Below are positions 7,786-13,070 of a stretch of DNA of 23,441 bases, in pieces. Within the stretch, counting starts at the first letter, position 1. Each line of letters opens with the position of its first letter. The DNA lies in the IMG/VR virus record IMGVR_UViG_3300032456_000020, positions 1-23,441 of that record. The stretch is one strand, 5' to 3'. The DNA is from a virus. The notes beneath the pieces are model-generated. The model was not told the DNA's origin. It saw only the letters and a list, made by a program, of their open reading frames with translations, and searched no databases. The translations under genes were made by a program, and so were the position numbers.

Positions 7786-8208
7786 ATGGAAGTCTTAATC
7801 CCTGATGTTAAGGAATATACTGTCAACTTTGATCCTTACAAACAGGATGGAGAGCGACACCTAAGAGTGGTATGCGGCGAGACTGGTCAGATTTCCGATG
7901 GATACCACACATTTGATGAGTTGTATGAACACCGCCATTTGTTGTTCCTTGCCTTGCTTATCCAGCACAGTTCAAGCACGTATAAAAGTCGTCGGCACCA
8001 CGACGGCTCAAGTTACGGCGGCTATTTTATTGCAGGGTGTGATTTATGCCCAGGGATTATTACATATCATCTGCCCAATTCTATGTGGGATTTATGCCCC
8101 GCCCCTGAGATTGAATACGCTCCAGAGTGGGACGGACACACGAGTAATGATGTATGCGATCGCTTGAGAGATTGGGTTAGTCGGTCTGCACCATCTACCC
8201 CGCAGTAG
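7786..8208 (+). CDS. Conserved phage protein with SDGYHTFDELY...WDGHTS motifs (copy 2)
   Basis: A 140-residue paralogue of the preceding gene, with the same leader and ribosome site. It keeps ISDGYHTFDELYEHRHLLF, RHHDGSSYGGYFIAG, TYHLPNSMWDLC and APEWDGHTSND. Differences concentrate in the first 30 residues, the loop after IAGCDL, and the C-terminal 20 residues. All the invariant positions of the family remain in both copies, so neither looks degenerate. Its end overlaps the end of the convergent minus-strand gene by 14 bases. The function is unknown. Confidence 0.85.
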   Translation: MEVLIPDVKEYTVNFDPYKQDGERHLRVVCGETGQISDGYHTFDELYEHRHLLFLALLIQHSSSTYKSRRHHDGSSYGGYFIAGCDLCPGIITYHLPNSMWDLCPAPEIEYAPEWDGHTSNDVCDRLRDWVSRSAPSTPQ

Positions 8209-9313
8209 GGGTCATACCGGGACGCGCCGAGTTGAACACAGACAGCGCCGCCTTTCTTGCTTTCTTCCTTAAGTCTTCTTCTGCATTGGTTGCAATCTGT
8301 GGGCGATCGCGTTCCAGTTGTCGGGCACGATCGTCACCAGCAATTTTGGCAGCTTGACGGGCAGCGCTAGCAGTGTTGTTCTCTCGTGCGATCGCCAGCG
8401 CCGGGTTATCCTGTGGATTGCTGTAATCGGTGATACGGGTGCTAGTGCTAGTGCTGGTGCTGGTGCTAGTGCCTGTTCTGAGGTTTGATGTAGCAGCGCC
8501 GCCGCCTGTTGTACCTGTAGTGAAGCCAGTCGATCGCCCCGCTTCTTGAAGCACCATACGAGCGGAACCACCAGACATTGTGCGAGGAGAACCAAATGGG
8601 TTAGACAGTTCATTGCGTTTCTGCTGTGCGTCAGCCTGCAAGTTAGCCTGAGAGTTAGCCTGATCGGTTCCAGTCCGCCTGGTATCGGAAGCTTTAGCAA
8701 GCGCAGCCAAACCCGCAGCACTGACCTTAGCATTAGCATTAGCAGTAGCGGAACGTTCCCTAGAAGCATCTGATCGCGCCTTAGAATCCGAGCCGATCCG
8801 AGCCGCAACAATACGAGCCGCCGCCGCCGCCCGACCGTCACCGCGAGTAGCGCCAGATGAACTAGATGAGCCACTCTTTTTAGACCCTGCCACCTTTTCA
8901 CGCGATCGGGCGTTAAGGGTAGCAATACGTTCCTTAGATGCATTGGTTTCACGCGATCGCTGGAGTGATGTATCAGGCTTGCTTGACTTACTTTGTTGCC
9001 TTGAATATGCAGCGGAATCTTTCTGTCTTTGTAAGGAGCTTTGGGCAGCACTACGCCCCGTGATCGCCGCCTTATCCCGTGCGATCGCATTACGGTTACT
9101 GTCATTATCTCGCTGCTTACGAAGATCAGCATCGACCTGTTGAACACGTCTGTAATCGCGAATTTGATCACCCACCGGATCTTTTGAAGCGGGGACAAAA
9201 GCGGGAGGGCGATTCGGGTTAGGACTGTCACTAGTCCCAGAGATGCCCGCATTAAAAGAAGCCATGGGCGCTTTAGTCGGGCTTTGTTTTGCCTTTGCCT
9301 TTGCCTTTGTCAC
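8195..9313 (-). CDS. Basic, disordered low-complexity protein; possible internal virion protein
   Basis: This 372-residue protein starts MTKAKAKAKQSPTK and is dominated by Ala, Ser, Arg, Lys, Thr, Gln and Asn, with few aromatic or large hydrophobic residues. It includes runs such as KKSGSSSSSGATRG and a (TS)n tract coded at 8441-8472. One segment (QIRDYRRVQQVDADLRKQRD) and the C-terminal NAEEDLRKKARKAALSVF look helical. The start overlaps the upstream gene's stop by four bases (ATGA). Highly basic, disordered proteins next to lysis or tail genes can be internal or ejected virion proteins; that role is a guess here. Confidence 0.75.
   Translation of the reverse strand: MTKAKAKAKQSPTKAPMASFNAGISGTSDSPNPNRPPAFVPASKDPVGDQIRDYRRVQQVDADLRKQRDNDSNRNAIARDKAAITGRSAAQSSLQRQKDSAAYSRQQSKSSKPDTSLQRSRETNASKERIATLNARSREKVAGSKKSGSSSSSGATRGDGRAAAAARIVAARIGSDSKARSDASRERSATANANAKVSAAGLAALAKASDTRRTGTDQANSQANLQADAQQKRNELSNPFGSPRTMSGGSARMVLQEAGRSTGFTTGTTGGGAATSNLRTGTSTSTSTSTSTRITDYSNPQDNPALAIARENNTASAARQAAKIAGDDRARQLERDRPQIATNAEEDLRKKARKAALSVFNSARPGMTPTAG
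8441..8472. repeat. Hexamer microsatellite (GCTAGT/GCTGGT)
   Basis: About five tandem copies of a 6-bp unit, GCTAGT or GCTGGT, on the plus strand code for the Thr-Ser tract of the minus-strand disordered protein. The unit length keeps the frame, so copy number can vary without breaking the gene. Confidence 0.85.
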
Positions 9314-9633
9314 TGGTGACTCCCCCGGCGATTAAATTGAGTGGTTTTAGCTAGAAATTCTTCCATATCTTCAATCCTGCCAAGGGAGCGATCGCCCGTG
9401 CTAATGAAGCGGGTAGACTTATGTTCAATCACTTCACGCAGTCCATTCGTTGTCAAATCAAGCTTATCTTCCAAATAGATTAGCCGAGTTTGTAGGACCT
9501 GATATTGGTGTTCTAAAGCCTGAAGCTGGTCATAGACCTTTTCCCTGACAGCAAAGATTTTCCAAATTAGCACCAAGATCGGGATGGAGAAGGCGACAAA
9601 GGTAAGAAATTCTTTGATAAAGATAGGTGACAT
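9310..9633 (-). CDS. Membrane-anchored coiled-coil protein; holin or lysis-accessory candidate
   Basis: This 107-residue protein has one N-terminal membrane segment (FLTFVAFSIPILVLIWKIF, about residues 9-27). A long heptad-like helix follows (EKVYDQLQALEHQYQVLQTR...YLEDKLDLTTNGL), then an acidic/polar tail with MEEFLAKTTQFNRR. This one-helix-plus-coiled-coil arrangement is seen in some phage holin or XhlA-like lysis proteins and in cyanobacterial phage hypotheticals. It lies between the L,D-transpeptidase-like gene and the disordered protein, overlapping the latter by four bases. A spanin-like or virion role is possible. No second membrane segment is seen. Confidence 0.8.
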   Translation of the reverse strand: MSPIFIKEFLTFVAFSIPILVLIWKIFAVREKVYDQLQALEHQYQVLQTRLIYLEDKLDLTTNGLREVIEHKSTRFISTGDRSLGRIEDMEEFLAKTTQFNRRGSHQ

Positions 9634-9640
9634 TTTAGAT

Positions 9641-10135
9641 TTACATTTGGTTAACGGTGATCCACATCTTTGATCCGCTTTTAATCAGCTTTTCGAGCAA
9701 TGGCACCACAATTGTTTCCAAATCGCCATTATGCGATCGCACACAGCCCAGCGTAACAAGCAGCGGTTGCTTATCTGCCAGCGGGTTAGGCGCATCCGAT
9801 CCGCCCCCATGCCAGCAGATACCGCCGCGATTATGTTGACGCTCTTGATTTTCTTGCTCAACCATATCGATACAATGCTTTCCAAATGACAGCCAAGTTT
9901 TAGTCGGCTCAGATGGCTGAGTAACAAACAACTCTCCAGCTAGGTATAGCCCCGGTGGAGTATCACCGTTTCGCGCTTGCCACCTAGAACCACTCACACC
10001 TTTACATAATGCTGGAATAGTCCACAGCAGCAAGCCTTTAGCGGAATAACATTTTGCTTCGCCAACCCAGCGAGACTCCCAATCGTTGATCACCACATGA
10101 ACATCACCAGGTTTCAAGTCAGGGCGCTTAGACAT
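9641..10135 (-). CDS. L,D-transpeptidase (YkuD-fold)-like protein; possible peptidoglycan-acting enzyme
   Basis: The 164-residue protein begins MSKRPDLKPGDVHVVIND. It carries YSAKGLLLWTIPALCKG, GDTPPGLYLAGEL, ICWHGGGSDAP and VTLGCVRSHNGD. The pair HGG ... GCxR is the YkuD signature, in which the Cys of GCVR is the nucleophile and His of HGG is catalytic. The GDTPPG segment matches the family's 'TPxGxY' strand. Such enzymes form or cut peptide cross-links in peptidoglycan. There is no signal peptide, so export would need a holin or virion delivery. The ribosome site is GGAG five bases before ATG. It heads a three-gene leftward cluster. Confidence 0.75.
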   Translation of the reverse strand: MSKRPDLKPGDVHVVINDWESRWVGEAKCYSAKGLLLWTIPALCKGVSGSRWQARNGDTPPGLYLAGELFVTQPSEPTKTWLSFGKHCIDMVEQENQERQHNRGGICWHGGGSDAPNPLADKQPLLVTLGCVRSHNGDLETIVVPLLEKLIKSGSKMWITVNQM

Positions 10136-10216
10136 ATTGTCTCCAAAAGTTTAGTATTCCCTGAATAATTCGGTAATTACGATGATTCACCCGGCAAAGC
10201 TTATTTGAGAAAATAG

Positions 10217-10242
10217 AACCCCCAGCGGCAAGGCTGGGGGTT
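10217..10242. terminator. Strong hairpin; terminator or leader structure
   Basis: Perfect 10-bp inverted repeat AACCCCCAGC / GCTGGGGGTT with a 6-base loop GGCAAG. On the minus strand it is followed by CTATTTTCTC, a weak T-rich tail. On the plus strand there is no T run, and the hairpin lies 23 bases before the start of the secreted mini-protein gene. It may separate the divergent units or act in the plus-strand leader. Confidence 0.6.
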
Positions 10243-10265
10243 GAATGTAAACCAATTGAGTCACT

Positions 10266-10382
10266 ATGTTTAAAATTTTACTGCTAATGCTGCTGGTTTT
10301 GCCAGTGGTTAGCTTGCCTGATCAAGCCCAAGCCGGAAGGGATGGGGCACCAAGCGGTAGAATCGGAGGTGGAACCCGGTAG
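10266..10382 (+). CDS. Secreted mini-protein with GGGTR motif, 38 residues
   Basis: The short frame begins MFKILLLMLLVLPVVSL, a textbook hydrophobic signal sequence, and has a likely cleavage site after AQA (residues 21-23). The mature peptide would be only 15 residues: GRDGAPSGRIGGGTR. A G.P..R.GGGTR pattern occurs in exported cyanobacterial proteins (for example DUF928-type), from memory rather than a search. I see no lipobox Cys. The gene sits alone between a hairpin and the next plus gene. It may act as a periplasmic peptide, or could be a decayed N-terminus of a larger secreted protein. Confidence 0.6.
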   Translation: MFKILLLMLLVLPVVSLPDQAQAGRDGAPSGRIGGGTR

Positions 10383-10414
10383 TAGCGATCGCCTATAACT
10401 TTAGTGGAGGACTT

Positions 10415-10651
10415 ATGGCTCAGTTTAGGAAAAAGCCTGTAATTGTTGAAGCGGAGCAGTTTCTTTATGAACAAGACCCAAAAACTTATCCTCCAGATAT
10501 GCAATGGTCAGACGAGCATGAGAGTTACACAATTCCAACGCTGGAAGGAATTTATGTTGTCAGCGACAAGGACTGGATTATTACCGGAGTTAAGGGCGAA
10601 CGTTATCCCTGCAAGCCTGAAATTTTTGAATTAACCTACGAGCCAGCATGA
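10415..10651 (+). CDS. Conserved small phage protein (FRKKPVIVEA...YPCKPEIFE type)
   Basis: This 78-residue protein begins MAQFRKKPVIVEAEQF and ends DWIITGVKGERYPCKPEIFE. I recognise this arrangement from small hypothetical proteins common in phages and prophages of many hosts, where the start 'FRKKPVVIEA' and the 'GDW/YIITGVKGE.YPCKPDIFE' box are constant. The biochemical function is unknown to me. A strong ribosome site GGAGG precedes the ATG by four bases. The frame stays open for about 67 further codons after the TGA stop. Confidence 0.9.
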   Translation: MAQFRKKPVIVEAEQFLYEQDPKTYPPDMQWSDEHESYTIPTLEGIYVVSDKDWIITGVKGERYPCKPEIFELTYEPA

Positions 10652-10953
10652 GCAAGAGCCGCTAACGCGATATGCGATCGCTGGGGTACACCACACAGGG
10701 CAAGGCAAGTATACGCGATTAGGAATCCGGCAAAGGGCGGCGTTACGGTCGCTACCTATCAAGGCTGTGGCGAAATCATTAGCGTGGTGCAGTCCGCTCT
10801 CTACACTTGCAAGTCACGGCAGGCGGAGCAAAGTCTAGGGCGAAATCAAGGTTAAGTGCCGCCTCGTGCCGTGCCCCTTCTGCCTATTCTCTGGGGTGAA
10901 GTCAAAGTCAAGGTAGCCGCGTCAGGAGAGCCTGTCCTGTTTTGGTGTTTGTC
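10652..10953 (+). other. Region after the conserved small protein: in-frame open stretch without a start
   Basis: After the TGA at 10649-10651 the same frame continues open to a TAA at about 10853-10855. It encodes segments such as VYAIRNPAKGGVTVATYQGC and GEIISVVQSALYTCKSRQAE, which look protein-like, but there is no ATG, GTG or TTG in a sensible place. It could be a decayed second gene, a readthrough extension or chance. The remaining part to 10953 contains an AGGAG at 10924-10928 that may serve the GT-rich gene that follows. Confidence 0.35.
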
Positions 10954-11217
10954 ATGGCTGTTTTGTCTTGTTCGTCGGTTTCTGGTTCGTGGTCGTTGGG
11001 TCGGGCGTTTGGTTGTCCGGGTCTGTGGTCGTTGCGTTGTCCGTTGGGCGCTGAGCATCGGGCTGCGGCTCGGCTGTCTGCGTTGGGCTTGGTTGTGGCT
11101 TCGTCGTCGGGCTGTGGGGTTGGGGCTGGTTCGTTTGGTCTGGTGCTGTTCTCGGCTCCTCGGTCTGCGGCGGCGGCGTTGCGGTCGGTGTCTGCTGGGG
11201 TTGCGGCGGCGGTCTAG
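10954..11217 (+). CDS. GT-strand-biased gene 1, unknown protein of 87 residues
   Basis: The frame MAVLSCSSVSGSWSLG...VSAGVAAAV is rich in Ala, Ser, Val, Gly and Leu. The coding strand has only four A in 264 bases, and codons end almost always in G or T. In-frame TTG (10942) and GTG (10945) starts are alternatives; an AGGAG at 10924-10928 is rather far from all of them. A canonical terminator with a TTCG tetraloop lies 11 bases past the stop, supporting rightward transcription. The complementary strand is also open and encodes a Pro/Thr/Gln-rich sequence, which I take as a by-product of composition. No family was recognised. Confidence 0.5.
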   Translation: MAVLSCSSVSGSWSLGRAFGCPGLWSLRCPLGAEHRAAARLSALGLVVASSSGCGVGAGSFGLVLFSAPRSAAAALRSVSAGVAAAV

Positions 11218-11228
11218 TGGCTTTGGTG

Positions 11229-11257
11229 GGGGGCTTCGGCTCCCTGCCCTTTTTTTT
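11229..11257 (+). terminator. Rho-independent terminator with TTCG tetraloop
   Basis: Stem GGGGGC / GCTCCC (one G-T pair) closed by a TTCG loop, then TGCCC and eight T (11250-11257). It begins 11 bases after the stop of the first GT-rich gene. The tetraloop and T run make this a convincing plus-strand terminator. Confidence 0.85.
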
Positions 11258-11466
11258 GCGTGGAAGCAAAGACTGGGATAAACGCCACTCCATTGCGATC
11301 CGTTCACTGTTCCGGCTTGCTGCACTCCCTCCGCTTGAGGCTACGGTCGGTTCCGCTACACCTCCACGGGCGCTCTCTCCATCTCCATTCCGCTTAGTCT
11401 GTGATCTGTCAGAACAGCCGCTCTCGTTCGTGTCGCTAGCACTTGCTCACTCCGAGCTATACAGCC

Positions 11467-11495
11467 AACCCGGAAACCCGGAAAGAGAACCCGGA
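11467..11495. repeat. Three direct AACCCGGA repeats
   Basis: AACCCGGA occurs at 11467-11474, 11475-11482 (abutting) and 11488-11495. They lie in the 383-bp gap between the first GT-rich gene's stop and the second gene's start, about 75 bases upstream of a TATAAT box. They may be protein-binding sites. The rest of 11258-11567 holds no gene I can support. Confidence 0.6.
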
Positions 11496-11567
11496 GGAAC
11501 AGGAGAAATGCTTGTTTTTGGGAAAAAGTCAAGGGTGTTTTGGCGGTTTCTTTTGCACTCAGTTTAC

Positions 11568-11603
11568 GGTATAATTACCTTATGTTGTTGGTTTTTACTC
11601 ATG
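11568..11603 (+). promoter_or_regulatory. Promoter and short leader (TATAAT type), copy 1
   Basis: A perfect TATAAT (11570-11575) sits in GGTATAATTACCTTA, followed by GTTGGTTTTTACTCATG, with ATG at 11601. The same block recurs at 11983-12017 before another gene, with nearly the same TATAAT-to-ATG distance (25 against 24 bases after the box). No good -35 was seen, so an activator may be needed. The leader of about 20 bases contains no Shine-Dalgarno sequence. Confidence 0.7.
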
Positions 11604-11879
11604 CTGTCTGCTCTTCCTGCTGGTTGTTTTGCTGCCCCTGCTTCCTCGCGCTGGTCTGGCTATGTGGTTTTGGTTGTTCCGGTCAGTGGCGGCACTATTG
11701 GCGCGGCGCTTAAGTCGCTTAGCTGTTCGCTTATGGCGGCTCAGTGTTCCTCCCTCTGTGGCGGTTTCTACGGGGTTTTGGTGCAGTGCCCTAGGCGTGT
11801 TCGTTGGGCGTTGCTTTCCTTACCCCGCCCGGTTGCCGCTGGTTCTTTGGGCGTGGCGGCTTGCTTGCCTTGGCTCTAG
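11601..11879 (+). CDS. GT-strand-biased gene 2, unknown protein of 92 residues
   Basis: I chose the ATG at 11601 because the matching leader copy at 11983-12017 also ends in an ATG. The protein begins MLSALPAGCFAAPASSRW and contains YVVLVVPVSGGTIGAALKSL, with seven Cys. A makes up about 5% of the coding strand (15 of 279 bases), and codons end mostly in G, T or C. The stop is 22 bases before a strong terminator, so this is a complete promoter-gene-terminator unit. VVPVSGGTIGAAL could be a strand-loop-helix of a nucleotide-binding fold, but that is speculation. No family was recognised. Confidence 0.6.
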   Translation: MLSALPAGCFAAPASSRWSGYVVLVVPVSGGTIGAALKSLSCSLMAAQCSSLCGGFYGVLVQCPRRVRWALLSLPRPVAAGSLGVAACLPWL

Positions 11880-11901
11880 GGGGGCGGCTGCGCCACCCCA
11901 C

Positions 11902-11929
11902 AGCCTCCAAAGTTGGGGGCTTTTTTTTG
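11902..11929 (+). terminator. Rho-independent terminator after GT-rich gene 2
   Basis: Stem AGCCTCC / GGGGGCT (one T-G pair), loop AAAGTT, then eight T. It begins 22 bases after the stop of the gene at 11601-11879. A second small GC-rich hairpin-like stretch (GGGGCGGCTGCGCCACCCC) lies between. Confidence 0.85.
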
Positions 11930-11945
11930 TGTAAAGTTAGGATAA

Positions 11946-11999
11946 ATTAAGGTAAATTTGCCCCAATTAACCCGCTAAGTAGGGTATAATTACCTTAAT
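11946..11999. promoter_or_regulatory. Candidate operator: 10-bp inverted repeat flanking a promoter
   Basis: ATTAAGGTAA (11946-11955) and its exact reverse complement TTACCTTAAT (11990-11999) are 34 bases apart. The right arm overlaps the last base of the TATAAT box (11985-11990) and covers the likely transcription start. This layout fits a repressor that binds both arms, perhaps with looping. The right arm (TTACCTTA) is also present at the first promoter copy, but no left arm was found there. Confidence 0.6.
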
Positions 12000-12017
12000 G
12001 AGTTGGTTTTACGCATG
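11983..12017 (+). promoter_or_regulatory. Promoter and short leader (TATAAT type), copy 2
   Basis: GGTATAATTACCTTA at 11983-11997, then GTTGGTTTTACGCATG ending at the ATG of the next gene (12015). It matches copy 1 at 11568-11603 over the whole block with few changes. The two genes share no protein similarity that I can see, so the promoter-leader moved or was conserved independently. Confidence 0.7.
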
Positions 12018-12224
12018 GCTTCTCTCGATCAAGGTTTCTACTTTCAGCATTTACGGGCAAACCCAATCACAGCCGAGTATTACGCCGTTGCTGCAAAGTT
12101 TCGTGATTTATTCGGCATCAAAATCACCTGCTATGTGATCGAGTGGCGCAAGTTTGCCCACTGCTACTGGGTTCACATTCCCGGCTGTCGTCCTCGGTTT
12201 GTTTCCTTCAATTCAATCAAATAG
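12015..12224 (+). CDS. Unknown small protein, 69 residues
   Basis: The ATG at 12015 is chosen by analogy to the duplicated leader. The protein starts MASLDQGFYFQHLRANPITA. It has a helical middle (EYYAVAAKFRDLFGIKI) and an aromatic, Cys/His-containing end (WRKFAHCYWVHIPGCRPRF). Composition is normal, unlike the GT-rich gene before it. No Shine-Dalgarno sequence is present, so translation may be leaderless-like. I recognise no family. Confidence 0.65.
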   Translation: MASLDQGFYFQHLRANPITAEYYAVAAKFRDLFGIKITCYVIEWRKFAHCYWVHIPGCRPRFVSFNSIK

Positions 12225-12230
12225 CAAAAT

Positions 12231-12256
12231 CCCCAGAGCAGTTAGCGGCTCTGGGG
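12231..12256. other. Intergenic hairpin
   Basis: A perfect 9-bp inverted repeat CCCCAGAGC / GCTCTGGGG with an 8-base loop lies seven bases after the stop of the previous gene. There is no T run after it, so it is not a classic terminator. It precedes the ribosome site of the gene at 12294 and may protect or process the mRNA. Confidence 0.7.
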
Positions 12257-12293
12257 CATTCGTCCCCAAAGCAAGAAAGGAGATATACAGATT

Positions 12294-12566
12294 ATGGACT
12301 ACCTAGAAGTCAATCAACCCGGCGAATTGATCGAGAAGGGACTACAGCAGGCACTAGAGCAGGCGCACACGCGGGACGGAACCATGGACGCATATTACAG
12401 CGATTCACCTGAGAAAAAAGATCCAGCTTATCTAGATGGTTATTTGGCGGAGATCAGGCGGCGAGTAGAGGCAGGCGAACGCCTAGAGATTAGATGGTTC
12501 TCTGAATCCTTCAAGAGCGGAGCATATGACGCGCCCGACTGGTTCAACGACGGAGAGGGATTTTGA
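12294..12566 (+). CDS. Unknown acidic protein, 90 residues
   Basis: The protein starts MDYLEVNQPGELIEKGLQQA and is strongly acidic, with AYYSDSPEKKDPAYLDGYL and RRRVEAGERLEIRWFSES, ending APDWFNDGEGF. AAGGAG lies 12 bases before the ATG, a rather long spacing. It has no signal peptide or membrane segment. The stop overlaps the next gene's ATG by one base. Short acidic early phage proteins often bind and inhibit host factors, but nothing here points to a partner. Confidence 0.75.
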   Translation: MDYLEVNQPGELIEKGLQQALEQAHTRDGTMDAYYSDSPEKKDPAYLDGYLAEIRRRVEAGERLEIRWFSESFKSGAYDAPDWFNDGEGF

Positions 12567-12784
12567 TGAGAAATAAGGAGAAAACCGTGAAATTTGAAGT
12601 TGCTAATAACTGGATTTTCTCTAAGAGAGATCTTGCAAATCACGTACTCACATCAAGCGATCGCATCCGTCCTGATGCGTGGATCTTCGACTTTGAAGCC
12701 CAGGCGGCATGGGCAGCAGCAAGGCTAAACAAAACAGAAGCAAAGCACGGGCGCATATATGCCGTCGCTTGCATCATCAATTAA
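12566..12784 (+). CDS. Unknown small protein, 72 residues
   Basis: An ATG at 12566 overlaps the previous stop and has GAGGG six bases upstream. An internal GTG at 12587 has an even better site (AAGGAG, six bases) and would give 65 residues starting at KFEVANNWIFSKRDL. The C-terminal part, WIFDFEAQAAWAAARLNKTE, is helical. No family was recognised. It is followed, nine bases after the stop, by the first of three repeated leader elements. Confidence 0.7.
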   Translation: MRNKEKTVKFEVANNWIFSKRDLANHVLTSSDRIRPDAWIFDFEAQAAWAAARLNKTEAKHGRIYAVACIIN

Positions 12785-12792
12785 GCCAACAA

Positions 12793-12816
12793 GCGCACAG
12801 CCGGGAGTAGCGCCCC
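12793..12816 (+). repeat. Repeated leader element, copy 1 of 3
   Basis: The core contains CAGCCGGGAGTAGCGCCCC and lies 43 bases before the ATG of the gene at 12836. Other copies are at 13022-13045 and 13255-13278. The hairpin GGG / CCC is weaker here than in the other copies because CCCCTATC replaces CCCCGGTA. Confidence 0.85.
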
Positions 12817-12835
12817 TATCTACAGGTTTCTAATC

Positions 12836-13015
12836 ATGCAAATTTACAAGATTTATCCCGACTATCTCGATATTAGCTGTAACGGAAGCCGAAACCTGAT
12901 CGCCCGTTATTGCAGCATTTACGAGTATCACGCCAACGCGACTAGTTTCTCATCAAGCCAGTACAAGCTAAGCACCCAATGGGAGCAATGGGGTAAAGAG
13001 CTAGCCAAGCTTTAA
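12836..13015 (+). CDS. Unknown small protein, 59 residues
   Basis: This gene follows leader element copy 1. The protein starts MQIYKIYPDYLDISCNGSRN and ends QWEQWGKELAKL. It is rich in Tyr and Ser, with two Cys, and has neither signal peptide nor membrane segment. No Shine-Dalgarno sequence is visible before ATG. The neighbouring genes share the same leader but not the protein sequence. I recognise no family; the gene is supported by its position between two leader elements and by balanced composition. Confidence 0.6.
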   Translation: MQIYKIYPDYLDISCNGSRNLIARYCSIYEYHANATSFSSSQYKLSTQWEQWGKELAKL

Positions 13016-13021
13016 CCACCC

Positions 13022-13045
13022 GCGCACAGCCGGGAGTAGCGCCCC
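13022..13045 (+). repeat. Repeated leader element, copy 2 of 3
   Basis: The core is identical to copies 1 and 3, and is extended by GGTATTCA, shared with copy 3. The arms CCGGG (13031-13035) and CCCGG can pair around AGTAGCGC. The ATG of the next gene lies 49 bases from the core's start. Confidence 0.88.
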
Positions 13046-13070
13046 GGTATTCACAAGAGCAAGGCTAATC

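Larger units (their letters stand above)
7288..8208 (+). repeat. Tandem duplication, two units of about 460 bp
   Basis: The leader GGGTAGTCTG..TGGGCAAG followed by CTACGTTGAGGCACTATG occurs at 7291-7328 and again at 7751-7788, exactly 460 bases apart. It is almost identical in both, and each copy is followed by a paralogous gene. The repeat is therefore gene plus leader, duplicated head to tail. The proteins have diverged to very roughly 70% identity by eye, while the leader is nearly unchanged, which suggests the leader is under selection. Confidence 0.9.

Noticed and set aside
8269-9252. Long open frame overlapping the disordered protein gene in another frame
   Set aside because: A shadow of the low-complexity gene at 8195-9313, which has a coupled start and continuous operon context.
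10952-11293. Minus-strand Pro/Thr/Gln-rich open frame of 113 residues
   Set aside because: It is the complement of the A-depleted GT-rich strand, so C/A-rich codons arise automatically; the plus strand has a terminator right after its stop and is the better gene.
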